Below are positions 6,062 through 13,048 of a stretch of DNA of 18,717 bases, one piece after another. The notes beneath the pieces are model-generated. The model worked only from the letters and a program-made list of their open reading frames with translations, was not told where the DNA came from and searched no databases. How positions within the stretch are numbered: position 1 is the stretch's first letter; every line of letters begins with the position of its first letter. Position numbers and translations under genes: made by a program. This DNA is from Candidatus Nomurabacteria bacterium RIFCSPLOWO2_01_FULL_41_12 (GTDB lineage Bacteria; Patescibacteriota; Minisyncoccia; Phycocordibacterales; UBA9973): contig MFUY01000027.1 in NCBI GenBank assembly GCA_001787035.1, positions 1 to 18,717 on the forward strand, written 5' to 3'.

Positions 6062-7711
6062 TCAAAATATATCCACCGCTCTCAATCTTAGCTCTTCTCG
6101 CCCTCTAAATCTAGATAGATCAAAAGTCGCGAGTAAGTTTACCTTTTTATCTTGCTCAAGCGGGATTTGAAATGAATCAACCCCAGAAAAAAATGAAATA
6201 GCGACGGCCTTATTTTTCTCATCGGAAAAAATTATCTCCAGGTGTTCGCCCGAGCCATTTTTGCCGAATTTTTTGATATTCTCCACTTTTACGCCTGGAA
6301 AAAAGAAAACGGGTTTAGGATTACCGAAACCAAAAGGTGCAAGCTTTTCTATTTCACGCCAATTTTTCATATTAACAACATCCAAGCCGGACTTGATGTC
6401 ATAAGCTGCTTGATTATTTTTCTTTATCCTTTTTATTTTATTAAAAGAGGTAGAAAGCGCTTCTTCTAAGAAATGAATTTTCTCGTTTTGCGCCGTAAAT
6501 CCCCCAGCCAGCTCGTGCCCGCCAAAGTCTAAGAAGTACTCTTTTGTTTCTGTCATCAGCTCAACTACCGACACAGAGCCGTCGCTCCGGCAAGAGCCTT
6601 TAATATAATTATTTTCATCCCTACCCCAGACGAAAACAGGTTTTTCGTAAACATCTGAAATTTTGCCCGCCACCAAGCCCAAAACGCCGGAGCGCCAAGC
6701 TGGGTTTCCTATTACTATCACTTCTTTGTGTTCATAAGTGGTTAATTTCTTATTCACTTCGCGCATAATGCCAGTCACAATAGTTTTCCTGTCGTCATTT
6801 ATTTTAGACAAATGGTCTGCCAGAACTCCGGCCTCGGACACATCATCTGTAGAGAGCAATTCAAAAGCCCGCATTGGGTCATCCATCCGGGACGCAGCAT
6901 TAAGACGGGGAGTAACCATAAAGCCGATGTCGTCTTCTGATAAGTATCTCTGGTCAATATTCATCTTAGCGAGCAATTTTTGCAAACCGGGACGCAGAGA
7001 TTTGCGTAAAACTTTCATTCCAAAATAAGCGATAGCTCTATTCTCTCCCGTTAGCGGGACCATATCAGAGAGCGTGGCAAGCCCCGCCATGTCCAGCATC
7101 CACTTTTCCGCGCCTTCTTTTATTTTAAAATACTCTTCATATTTTTTTATAAAACCTTGCGCTAATTTAAATACTACGCCTGCGCCACAGAGCATCTTTT
7201 CCGGGTAATGATCTGTCTTGGGATTCAAAATCGCATAAGCTCGCGGTAAAGTTGCCGGTGGCAGGTGGTGGTCGGTAATTATCACATCAATACCATCAAC
7301 CTCGGCTTGCGCTACTTCCGCTACCGCGGTAATGCCAAGATCAACAGTTATTAAAAGTTTTACATTAGAATTTGCAAATTGTTTTATCGCATCCAGATTG
7401 AGCCCATAGCCCTCAGAATTTCTTTGGGGAATATATACCTTATAATTTTTATAATTAATGAGTTTAAAAAGATCTTGTAAAATTACTGCCCCGGGTATTC
7501 CGTCACAATCATAATCAGCATAAATAACGATTTTTTCGTCCGCTTCTATGGCCTCAAAAAGCCGTACACAAGCGCGCTCCATATCACGCATTTTAAAGGC
7601 ATCGTGAAAGTCACGTTCATAGTTTGGGTTGAGAAAGATCTCAGCTTGAGCCTCATCCGTAATTCCTCTCTTTTCTAAAAGTGCCCGCAGTAATTCGCCA
7701 TACTTTTGCAT
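6062..7711 (-). CDS. recJ: single-stranded-DNA exonuclease RecJ
   Basis: 549 aa from ATG at 7711 (MQKYGELLRALLEKRGI). RecJ degrades single-stranded DNA 5' to 3' in recombination and repair. The DHH phosphoesterase motifs are DYDCDG at 66-71, D124 in ITVDLGI, DHH at 147-149 and LATLSDMVP. The DHHA1 part follows with RSGVLGLVAGKI and GGHELAGGF. A C-terminal OB-like domain ends the protein. The frame stays open for 57 more codons to 7882, but that would overlap the HIT gene and run through the hairpin element. The family N-terminus and an extended -10 (TGC-TAAAAT) 7 nt before 7711 support the shorter start. It is divergent from the HIT gene. Confidence 0.95.
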   Translation of the reverse strand: MQKYGELLRALLEKRGITDEAQAEIFLNPNYERDFHDAFKMRDMERACVRLFEAIEADEKIVIYADYDCDGIPGAVILQDLFKLINYKNYKVYIPQRNSEGYGLNLDAIKQFANSNVKLLITVDLGITAVAEVAQAEVDGIDVIITDHHLPPATLPRAYAILNPKTDHYPEKMLCGAGVVFKLAQGFIKKYEEYFKIKEGAEKWMLDMAGLATLSDMVPLTGENRAIAYFGMKVLRKSLRPGLQKLLAKMNIDQRYLSEDDIGFMVTPRLNAASRMDDPMRAFELLSTDDVSEAGVLADHLSKINDDRKTIVTGIMREVNKKLTTYEHKEVIVIGNPAWRSGVLGLVAGKISDVYEKPVFVWGRDENNYIKGSCRSDGSVSVVELMTETKEYFLDFGGHELAGGFTAQNEKIHFLEEALSTSFNKIKRIKKNNQAAYDIKSGLDVVNMKNWREIEKLAPFGFGNPKPVFFFPGVKVENIKKFGKNGSGEHLEIIFSDEKNKAVAISFFSGVDSFQIPLEQDKKVNLLATFDLSRFRGREELRLRAVDIF

Positions 7712-7718
7712 AAGTGAA

Positions 7719-7727
7719 ATTTTAGCA
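7719..7727 (-). promoter_or_regulatory. extended -10 promoter element of recJ
   Basis: Minus-strand TGC-TAAAAT ends 7 nt before the recJ ATG at 7711, predicting a leaderless transcript. It lies just outside the hairpin element, between it and recJ. Confidence 0.55.
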
Positions 7728-7733
7728 TATAAT

Positions 7734-7834
7734 ATAGAAAGTTTCGCAAAATAAAGTTTTTGAATGGTCTGGCTGGGATAGGGACCCAGGAAACCGAGAA
7801 CCTGAGAAAATTTTGATTTTGTGAAACTTTCTAT
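7734..7834 (+). repeat. long-stem hairpin element, copy 1
   Basis: ATAGAAAG...CAAAAT (7734-7752) is complementary to ATTTTG...CTTTCTAT (7816-7834). The stem continues inward after one unpaired G through AAAGTTTTT paired with GAAAATTTT. The apex reads GAATGGTCTGGCTGGG, then CCCAGGAAACCGAG, and can form an inner CTGGG/CCCAG hairpin. The right arm ends on the AT of the HIT start codon, so the stem covers that gene's translation start. Copy 2 at 10325-10420 has nearly the same apex but a stem with compensating changes. The imperfect pairs of this stem are G-U when transcribed from the plus strand. Confidence 0.8.
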
Positions 7835-8186
7835 GAACGACTGCATTTTTTGCAAAATTATAAAGGGAGAAATCCCTTGCACAAAAGTTTACGAAGATGA
7901 AAATTTCTTGGCTTTTTTAGATATACACCCGCTTGGGCCCGGGCATACTCAAATAGTAACCAAAAAGCATTATAGATGGGTCTGGGATGTGCCGAATGCT
8001 GGAGAATTTTTTGAAGTTGCAAAGAAAATAGCTTTAGCACAAAAGAAAGCATTTAATGCAGATATGGTGCGCTCTCAAATTTACGGCGAAGAAATAGCTC
8101 ATGCCCATATCTGGGTCTGGCCGGAAGTTGCCGGAGATGAGAAAGATTTAGCCGAAAACGCAAAAAAAATTATTGCGGCATTTTAA
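7833..8186 (+). CDS. HIT-family protein (histidine triad hydrolase)
   Basis: 117 aa from ATG at 7833, starting MNDCIFCKIIKGEIPCTKVYED, the standard HIT N-terminus with the C4-C7 pair. Then come FLDIHPLGPGHTQIVTKKHY and the active-site stretch EIAHAHIWVWP. Family members hydrolyse or transfer nucleotides from phosphoramidates, dinucleoside polyphosphates or adenylylated substrates. In the H-x-H-x-H triad, H90 and the nucleophile-position H92 are present, but the third is Trp94, a variant of uncertain effect. A GTG at 7821 would add four residues, but the family start is the ATG. The start codon is at the foot of the long hairpin element, so translation may be affected by it. Confidence 0.92.
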   Translation: MNDCIFCKIIKGEIPCTKVYEDENFLAFLDIHPLGPGHTQIVTKKHYRWVWDVPNAGEFFEVAKKIALAQKKAFNADMVRSQIYGEEIAHAHIWVWPEVAGDEKDLAENAKKIIAAF

Positions 8187-8196
8187 GCTAGAATAG

Positions 8197-8231
8197 AAAA
8201 AGCCCACCGTTCGTTTCCTACTAAGTGAGCT
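8197..8231 (-). terminator. terminator of the M15-like gene, possibly bidirectional
   Basis: AGCCCAC (8201-8207) and GTGAGCT (8225-8231) pair over 7 bp with one mismatch. On the minus strand the hairpin is followed by TTTTT (8201-8197), fitting the end of the peptidase transcript. It also lies 14 bases after the HIT stop on the plus strand. Confidence 0.5.
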
Positions 8232-8257
8232 TTGATAATCAACTCACTAAACTTTTT

Positions 8258-8295
8258 GGGTTGGACGAGCTTCTATTGCTCTGCCCGTCCAACCC
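8258..8295. other. strong 10-bp hairpin downstream of the M15-like gene
   Basis: GGGTTGGACG (8258-8267) and CGTCCAACCC (8286-8295) are perfect complements, with an inner GAGC/GCTC pair. There is no T-run on either strand, so it is more likely a 3' stabilising or processing hairpin than a terminator. It begins six bases after the peptidase stop on the minus strand. Confidence 0.6.
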
Positions 8296-8301
8296 CCCTG
8301 G

Positions 8302-8901
8302 TTATCGCACGTATGTCTGATAGACCATAACGTGCCAGACTGCTTGCACTCTCTCTTCGGTAGCTTCGATGCGGTTGGCTCTCTCGTGGAGAAGGAGCCG
8401 CCCACGAACGAAATTCTGCTCCCGCCCTGAGAGCCCGAGCCGTTTTATGTCTATGGTGGAACCCGTAAGATGGGGCGAGGCACGTGATCCGGTTGTCCTC
8501 GCCGCGTTACCGTTACGATCCCGAAGGTCTTCTTGCGTCTCAATATCGCGCACGCAAGAATTCACTGTAAGTGATTTCTTGAATTGGTTCTGGAAGCGCG
8601 TCCCCAGATCCTTCAAGAACTGAACCGTCCACGGTCGGCAGTATCTACGGCTCCTTTCGAGCCGCGGATCGATCCTGATTCCGTATCTGCCGTTCGGGAT
8701 CGCAACGAGAAGCCCCGCTTTCACGAACCGAGCAATATCTCGCTCGCTCTTGAGACGAGTGAGACCCTCCTTGTTCGCTACGACGTTCTGCTTGATGAGC
8801 GAGCCCGACGAGCCTCGAAGGCTCGGGCTTTGCGCCAGCGCAGGGGTGCTCAAGAGGAGACACCCGCAAACGACTAAAGTTCTGACTAACAGTTTTCGCA
8901 C
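8302..8901 (-). CDS. secreted M15/DUF5715-like zinc peptidase
   Basis: 199 aa starting at GTG 8901. The N-terminus MRKLLVRTLVVCGCLLLSTPALA is a clear signal peptide, with ALA before Q24 as the likely cut. The core contains NSCVRDIETQEDLRDRNGNAA, then SPHLTGSTIDIKR with the HxxGxxxD pattern (H144, D151), and VQAVWHVMV with H190. This is the ligand layout of M15-type D-Ala-D-Ala carboxypeptidases, closest in feel to DUF5715 proteins, so a cell-wall role is likely but unproven. The gene is clearly more GC-rich than its neighbours and rich in CGC, CTC and TCG codons. It has a perfect AGGAGG ribosome site, its own consensus-like promoter and a roughly 120-nt structured leader. Transfer or special expression is possible. 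Confidence 0.75.
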   Translation of the reverse strand: MRKLLVRTLVVCGCLLLSTPALAQSPSLRGSSGSLIKQNVVANKEGLTRLKSERDIARFVKAGLLVAIPNGRYGIRIDPRLERSRRYCRPWTVQFLKDLGTRFQNQFKKSLTVNSCVRDIETQEDLRDRNGNAARTTGSRASPHLTGSTIDIKRLGLSGREQNFVRGRLLLHERANRIEATEERVQAVWHVMVYQTYVR

Positions 8902-8945
8902 GGTTACCTCCTCCTCTGAAATGTAGGTTGATGAAAGTGAAATTT

Positions 8946-9000
8946 CTTGGACGAATTAGTAAATATTCAAAATATTTAAATTCTTACTACTTCGCCCAAG
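8946..9000 (-). ncRNA. long leader hairpin of the M15-like gene
   Basis: CTTGGACGAATTAGTAA (8946-8962) is complementary to the arm ending at 9000 over 17 positions, with one G-U and one mismatch on the minus strand. The roughly 21-nt loop is AT-rich. It sits in the 5' leader between the promoter and the Shine-Dalgarno. Confidence 0.55.
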
Positions 9001-9001
9001 G

Positions 9002-9014
9002 GTTCTCAAAGAAC
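9002..9014 (-). other. small leader hairpin
   Basis: GTTCT and AGAAC pair around a 3-nt loop, directly upstream of the long leader hairpin in the same predicted transcript. Confidence 0.4.
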
Positions 9015-9028
9015 TTACTATCCTAGCG

Positions 9029-9057
9029 AGAATAGCACATTTAAAAGAAAAAGTCAA
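9029..9057 (-). promoter_or_regulatory. strong sigma-70-type promoter of the M15-like gene
   Basis: Minus strand: TTGACT (9052-9057), 17-nt spacer, TATTCT (9029-9034) with TGC before it as an extended -10. The expected start near 9022 gives a leader of about 120 nt. It is the best -35/-10 pair in the window. Confidence 0.7.
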
Positions 9058-9061
9058 GCAC

Positions 9062-9092
9062 AAAAAGCCTTATAAATAAAGGATTAGCAGGC
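9062..9092 (-). terminator. weak terminator after pgk
   Basis: On the minus strand GCCT (9089-9092) and AGGC (9067-9070) can pair, with an alternative CCTT/AAGG pairing inside, followed by TTTTT (9062-9066). It lies 22 bases after the pgk stop. The stem is short, so confidence is low. Confidence 0.35.
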
Positions 9093-9113
9093 CAAAAAGC
9101 TTACTTATGCAGT

Positions 9114-10316
9114 TTATTCCCCCAGCGCCTTAAGCGCTGGAAGCTCCTTGCCGGCCAAAAATTCTAGGGTTGCTCCAGCGGCAAGAGAAACGTGCGAATA
9201 ATTTGCCAAATTCCCGTACTGGCGCGTCATACTTATGGTATCTCCTCCGGCAATAATCGTTTCGCCATTTACATTTTTCATAGCAGCAAGTATAGCTTGC
9301 GAACCTTGCGCAAATTTTTCATCTTCAAATTTCCCCATCGGGCCGGCAAGAAAAACAGTTCTAGACCGTAGAATAATGTCAGAATAATTTTTTTGCGTTT
9401 CCGGCCCAATATCAAGCGCAGCCCACCCCGCCGGAATCTCCTCTTTAAGGATGACCCTGGTTGAAACACCGTCAGAGATAATAAGATCCTGTGGATAAAT
9501 AATTTTATCTCCGTAAGACTGCATGATTTCTTTCGCATATAAAACCCAATCTTTCTTCTCACGCTTTTTTTCATCCACAAAAACATCTTCAATAAAAGAA
9601 TTACCTAAAATCCTGCCTTGCGCTTTCAAAAAAACATTCGCAACTGCTCCGCCCACTAATACCTTATCTGCTATTTTTAATAAATTATTTACCGCATCAA
9701 CTTTGTCAGAAATTTTTGCCCCGCCAATAATCACAGTAAAGGGCCTCCCAGGAGCTTGGAGGAGGCCAGAAAGCATATTTACCTCTTCCGCCAGATAAAA
9801 TCCGGCAACTGCTGGTAGATGCCGTAAAATGCCGGTGGTCGAAGCATGCTCTCGGTGAGCTTGCGGAAAACCATCAAAAACAACTGAATCTTTGCCTTCA
9901 CATAACTTTTGCGCGAAAATATCATCGTCAGTCATTTCTTCTTTGTGGAAGCGCACATTTTCAAGCATCAAAATATCCCTCCCTTGCATATTTTTTATTT
10001 TTTCTAAAACTAGAGATCCAATACAATCATCTATTTTATCAACTGGATGGTTTAAAAGCTTGCTTAATCTTTTTGCGTGGGGGTTTGTGCGGAGTTTTTC
10101 CACAACAACGCCATCCGGACGCCCCACGTATGTGAGAATGACTATTTTGCAATTTTCTTGAAGTAAATACTGCAGGGTTGGAAGCGTCACTTTGATGCGC
10201 ATGTCATCAATAAGTTCTAAAACACCGTTTACTTCTTTCACATCAATGTCATAAGGTGCGCGATAAAGGATAGTTTTTCCTTTTAAGTTTACACTTTTTA
10301 AAGTTTTGAGTTTCAT
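9114..10316 (-). CDS. pgk: phosphoglycerate kinase, divergent
   Basis: 400 aa, normal length. Pgk makes ATP from 1,3-bisphosphoglycerate and ADP. Clear family landmarks are GRPDG at 65-69, LMLENVRFHKEE at 117-127, AHREHAST at 153-160, GGAKISDK at 198-205, FLKAQG, GPMGKFE at 325-331 and GGDT at 357-360. Several usually fixed residues differ. RxDFNVP is RAPYDIDV (R19, then Pro21 and Asp23 in place of Asp and Asn), SHLGRP is TYVGRP (His to Tyr63), NDAFGTAHR is FDGFPQAHR, and the SxGGGA helix start is SLAAGA. Arg40, Arg122 and Arg155 of the 3-phosphoglycerate site remain. It follows tpiA, from which the hairpin element separates it. No Shine-Dalgarno is visible. Confidence 0.93.
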   Translation of the reverse strand: MKLKTLKSVNLKGKTILYRAPYDIDVKEVNGVLELIDDMRIKVTLPTLQYLLQENCKIVILTYVGRPDGVVVEKLRTNPHAKRLSKLLNHPVDKIDDCIGSLVLEKIKNMQGRDILMLENVRFHKEEMTDDDIFAQKLCEGKDSVVFDGFPQAHREHASTTGILRHLPAVAGFYLAEEVNMLSGLLQAPGRPFTVIIGGAKISDKVDAVNNLLKIADKVLVGGAVANVFLKAQGRILGNSFIEDVFVDEKKREKKDWVLYAKEIMQSYGDKIIYPQDLIISDGVSTRVILKEEIPAGWAALDIGPETQKNYSDIILRSRTVFLAGPMGKFEDEKFAQGSQAILAAMKNVNGETIIAGGDTISMTRQYGNLANYSHVSLAAGATLEFLAGKELPALKALGE

Positions 10317-10324
10317 GTGTGTAA

Positions 10325-10420
10325 AGAAAATTTATGAAAATAAAGTTTTAGAATGGTCTGGCTGGGGTGGGACCCAGGAAACCGAGGACCTGATAAAACT
10401 TTGATTTTCATAAATTTTCT
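10325..10420. repeat. long-stem hairpin element, copy 2
   Basis: AGAAAATTTATGAAAAT (10325-10341) is complementary to the arm at 10404-10420. The stem continues inward past one unpaired G through AAAGTTTTA/TAAAACTTT with no mismatch. The apex is almost identical to copy 1 in the same plus orientation, although the flanking tpiA and pgk read on the minus strand. The right arm overlaps the last four codons and the stop of tpiA. The left arm ends eight bases before the pgk ATG. Four outer stem pairs differ from copy 1 on both arms together. Confidence 0.8.
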
Positions 10421-11166
10421 GCAATCTTAATAATTTCCGTAAATTTCTTCGTATCCAGGCTGGCGCGGCCGGGCAAAAGCCCGTCAACACCTCCGTTTTG
10501 CAAAAAGTCCAGGGCATCTTTCTCATTAGCTGAACCGCCATAAATAACTCTGGTTTTTTTCGCCTCCAAGCCAAACTTATCGGAAAGAATTTTACGGATA
10601 AAAATAGCCATTTCCCGGGAATCAGCCGAGGTGGCATCATGGCGATTAATTGTGCTAGAAAGTGCCCAAATTGGCTCGTAGGCGATAATAATTTTTGAGA
10701 CTAAAGTTTTTTTTATTCCTTCCAGACATTCCCCGAGCTGAACTTTGACTAAATTAAAATAGCTGTGGCTTGCATCGCGCACAGACTCCCCGACGCAGAC
10801 TATTGGCCGGAGCCCGGCTGAAAGCGCCGCTTTTATTTTTTTATTTACATCACTATTATTCTCCCCCAACGCACGCCTTTCCGAATGACCTAAAATTACA
10901 TACTTAATGCCGAGATTATAAAGCATAAAAGGAGAAACTTCTCCGGTGTGTGCGCCCACATCTTGCCAAAAAGCATCTTGCGCGCCCAAAGATATCTTTC
11001 TTGATAGTTTTTTTAATTTTTCTAAATAGACAAACGGCGGACAAACTACAATCTCTGTATTTTTAATACTGGAGACAGATTTCGCCACACTATCAAACAA
11101 TTTCTCCGCATCTTTAAGCGACACAGGGTTCATTTTCCAATTACCGATAATTATTTTTTTTAGCAT
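10408..11166 (-). CDS. tpiA: triosephosphate isomerase, unusual loop 6
   Basis: 252 aa from ATG at 11166, starting MLKKIIIGNWKMNP, which puts the catalytic lysine at K11 as in E. coli. It interconverts dihydroxyacetone phosphate and glyceraldehyde 3-phosphate. H94 (ILGHSERR) and E164 (AYEPIWA) complete the active site, and YGGSAN is present near 209. The normally near-invariant flexible loop 6 (WAIGTGKTAT) reads WALSSTINRHDAT and is longer. The late phosphate-binding VGGAS is PGRAS. A GTG at 11181 would add five residues, but it overlaps the preceding stop and departs from the family start. TATAAT lies 6 nt before the ATG, so it may have its own leaderless promoter. Its last codons form one arm of the hairpin element. 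Confidence 0.95.
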   Translation of the reverse strand: MLKKIIIGNWKMNPVSLKDAEKLFDSVAKSVSSIKNTEIVVCPPFVYLEKLKKLSRKISLGAQDAFWQDVGAHTGEVSPFMLYNLGIKYVILGHSERRALGENNSDVNKKIKAALSAGLRPIVCVGESVRDASHSYFNLVKVQLGECLEGIKKTLVSKIIIAYEPIWALSSTINRHDATSADSREMAIFIRKILSDKFGLEAKKTRVIYGGSANEKDALDFLQNGGVDGLLPGRASLDTKKFTEIIKIAENL

Positions 11167-11172
11167 AAAATT

Positions 11173-11178
11173 ATTATA
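11173..11178 (-). promoter_or_regulatory. -10 box of tpiA
   Basis: A perfect minus-strand TATAAT lies 6 nt before the tpiA ATG and just after the preceding pilus gene's stop. It would separate glycolysis expression from the pilus operon. No clear -35 is present. Confidence 0.5.
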
Positions 11179-11180
11179 CA

Positions 11181-13007
11181 CTATTCCACCTCTTTCCAGC
11201 TTTCTATAGAATACCCACCGGACGGACCGCTTGAAAAATTTGCATTGGCCAAGCCTTGGTCGTAGGTTATTGTCGCAGTATTGTCTAAAGCAAGCTTATA
11301 AGCGGTTACTTCTGTCACGTCTACTCCGTTATGGAGATTTATCTTGCCGTTCTGAGCATAAAATATTACTCCTGTCGCATTATTGTGTATATCCACCGCG
11401 CCATCATGATGGGTACACCCCGTGGAAAAAGAACCATCACAGGCCAATGTAGTCAAAAGCATTATAAAACTGCCAGCTGTCCCTGACCCGGCAAAAGTCC
11501 CGTTTTGGTCCGTATGAATCCAACCATCGGCAACTATCAAGCATGAATTTGCCCCATAAGATACGTTACACTTAATCGTAGAGCCATTTTTTATATCTAT
11601 GTTTCCATGCACGTAAACAGTGCCTGTAATTGTCAATGTTTTATTGGTACTGGTCATAAGAAGATCACCAGTTATCTCTTTTGGCCCCAAAGAAACATCA
11701 CTAGTCACGCTATAATCTCCTGAAATTGGATCTCCAACTTGGGCATCGACTTTCCACTGGTCAATATTTGCCTGGGATATGGGCATATTCTCAACGGACG
11801 GGTCGGGAGAATCGGGATAGGCTGTACCGTTCGTAGTAGGCGTTCCGCAGACTTGAGTAGTGGGATTATTCAAAAAATTTAAAGAACTGGCATCTATGCT
11901 TTGATAGTAAGCATCCCCACAGATTTTACTGTCGGTAATGGTGTTAGCTTTGGCGTCTTCTAAAACAGTAACACCGTCAAGGGAACTGGCTCCTGCGCCG
12001 AAATAAGTTCTAAAATTAAGATCACCTGTAATTTGCGTCCATGGATCATCATCCCAGTCCTCGCTGTATTTGCCTACACCGCTACTGTAGCTACTGTCTG
12101 AATCGTTGCACCAAACCCAATATTTACTGTTATCTCGATCAGCATCCAAGACAATCCAGTATATATTCCCATCTACTAATAGTGGCGGAGATGAAAAAGT
12201 AATATCTATCCATCCGTACGAAGTTGTTACCAAGTCCTTGTTTAAGGTGTCAGACGCCACAGATTCATCGTCAGGAGATCCGTTGTTATCAGCTACAATT
12301 TTTACTGTCCGACTGGATGGATTTCCAACTTTTTTTAAATACAAACTTACCTTACCCAGAGCATCTGAAGAAGGTGCAATAAAACTTTGGGCATAATCAA
12401 TCTCGGGATTTGCCTGACCGACAATCTTATCTTGCAGACAACTCATAGACCTAGCCTCTAGACTTTCTTCAATATACCCTGCCACTATGGCGTCTCCTTC
12501 TATCTTGGTTCCCTGATCACCGGAAATACTCCCATTAGAATAAATATTACCAACAATCTTAGAATTTTCTCCCATCTCTACGCCACCTGAGCCGACTTGG
12601 ACGCCGTAATTAAATCCAACTCCCACGCTACTAATTGAAAGCACAATATTCGTTTTTCGTTGATAACTAGATATATCTCCAAGTGAAGTAATATTTTTAC
12701 TGCTATCAGAGTTAGTGGTAATAGTTGTTGTGGCTGAATTAGAATCTAAGGTAATTATTTCACTATCTGGACTTTCTGAAATCGCTATACCATTTATTAT
12801 CCTATATAACGCATCCTCGCTTCCGGATTCAGCCAGGAAATATGATTTCTTTGAATTTAAGTTCACCTGGGCGTTTTTAAACTCACGAACAGTCGGCGAT
12901 ACAAGCCCGGTAATGATTGCCAAGGCAATGAAAAGAAAAAAAACAACGGATATCAGCATCGCCGCGCCAGATTGATGATTAACTTTTCTTTTTATTTGTC
13001 TTTGCAT
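11181..13007 (-). CDS. large PilX-like minor pilin with inserted adhesin-type domain
   Basis: 608 aa. The N-terminus HQSGAAMLISVVFFLFIALAIITGL is a PilX-like hydrophobic helix (about 16-38), followed by the typical KKSYFLAESGSEDALYRI. Residues about 137-180 have a polymer-like pattern (GGVEMGENSKIVGNIYSNGSI). Residues about 190-338 form a separate beta-sandwich-like block (AQSFIAPSSDALGKVSLYLKK, YWIVLDAD, KYSEDW). This resembles the carbohydrate-binding-like modules of secreted surface proteins. The rest, ending YSIESWKEVE, returns to a beta-rich repeat-like fold with several cysteines. It is last in the pilus operon and is the best candidate for a pilus-tip or adhesive subunit. Role is inferred; no similarity search was possible. 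Confidence 0.75.
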   Translation of the reverse strand: MQRQIKRKVNHQSGAAMLISVVFFLFIALAIITGLVSPTVREFKNAQVNLNSKKSYFLAESGSEDALYRIINGIAISESPDSEIITLDSNSATTTITTNSDSSKNITSLGDISSYQRKTNIVLSISSVGVGFNYGVQVGSGGVEMGENSKIVGNIYSNGSISGDQGTKIEGDAIVAGYIEESLEARSMSCLQDKIVGQANPEIDYAQSFIAPSSDALGKVSLYLKKVGNPSSRTVKIVADNNGSPDDESVASDTLNKDLVTTSYGWIDITFSSPPLLVDGNIYWIVLDADRDNSKYWVWCNDSDSSYSSGVGKYSEDWDDDPWTQITGDLNFRTYFGAGASSLDGVTVLEDAKANTITDSKICGDAYYQSIDASSLNFLNNPTTQVCGTPTTNGTAYPDSPDPSVENMPISQANIDQWKVDAQVGDPISGDYSVTSDVSLGPKEITGDLLMTSTNKTLTITGTVYVHGNIDIKNGSTIKCNVSYGANSCLIVADGWIHTDQNGTFAGSGTAGSFIMLLTTLACDGSFSTGCTHHDGAVDIHNNATGVIFYAQNGKINLHNGVDVTEVTAYKLALDNTATITYDQGLANANFSSGPSGGYSIESWKEVE

Positions 13008-13013
13008 TTTTAC

Positions 13014-13019
13014 TTTATA
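13014..13019 (-). promoter_or_regulatory. possible internal -10 before the PilX-like gene
   Basis: Minus-strand TATAAA lies 6 nt before the ATG at 13007, in a 41-base gap after the PilW-like stop. The 11-bp motif ACTTTATAACT occurs here and again 25 bp away. Weak evidence for a separate promoter. Confidence 0.3.
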
Positions 13020-13048
13020 ACTTTTTACCTTATAAACTTTATAACTAG

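Noticed and set aside
7821..7832. GTG start of the HIT gene four codons upstream
   Set aside because: The family start is MNDCIFCKII at 7833. The GTG lies inside the hairpin stem.
7712..7882. 57-codon N-terminal extension of RecJ
   Set aside because: It runs through the hairpin element and into the HIT gene. The family N-terminus and a -10 box both point to the ATG at 7711.
7734..10420. Hairpin copies as ends of one transposon or as a MITE with fixed terminal repeats
   Set aside because: The outer arms differ between copies while the apex is conserved, the reverse of a terminal-repeat element. The genes between are ordinary and no transposase is present. A REP-like element is not excluded.
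11167..11181. GTG start of TpiA five codons upstream
   Set aside because: MLKKIIIGNWK puts the catalytic lysine at position 11 as in known enzymes, and TATAAT lies in the extension.
13012..13047. Direct repeat ACTTTATAACT as an operator
   Set aside because: Two 11-bp AT-rich copies in a 41-base gap are weak evidence on their own. It is mentioned only with the nearby -10.
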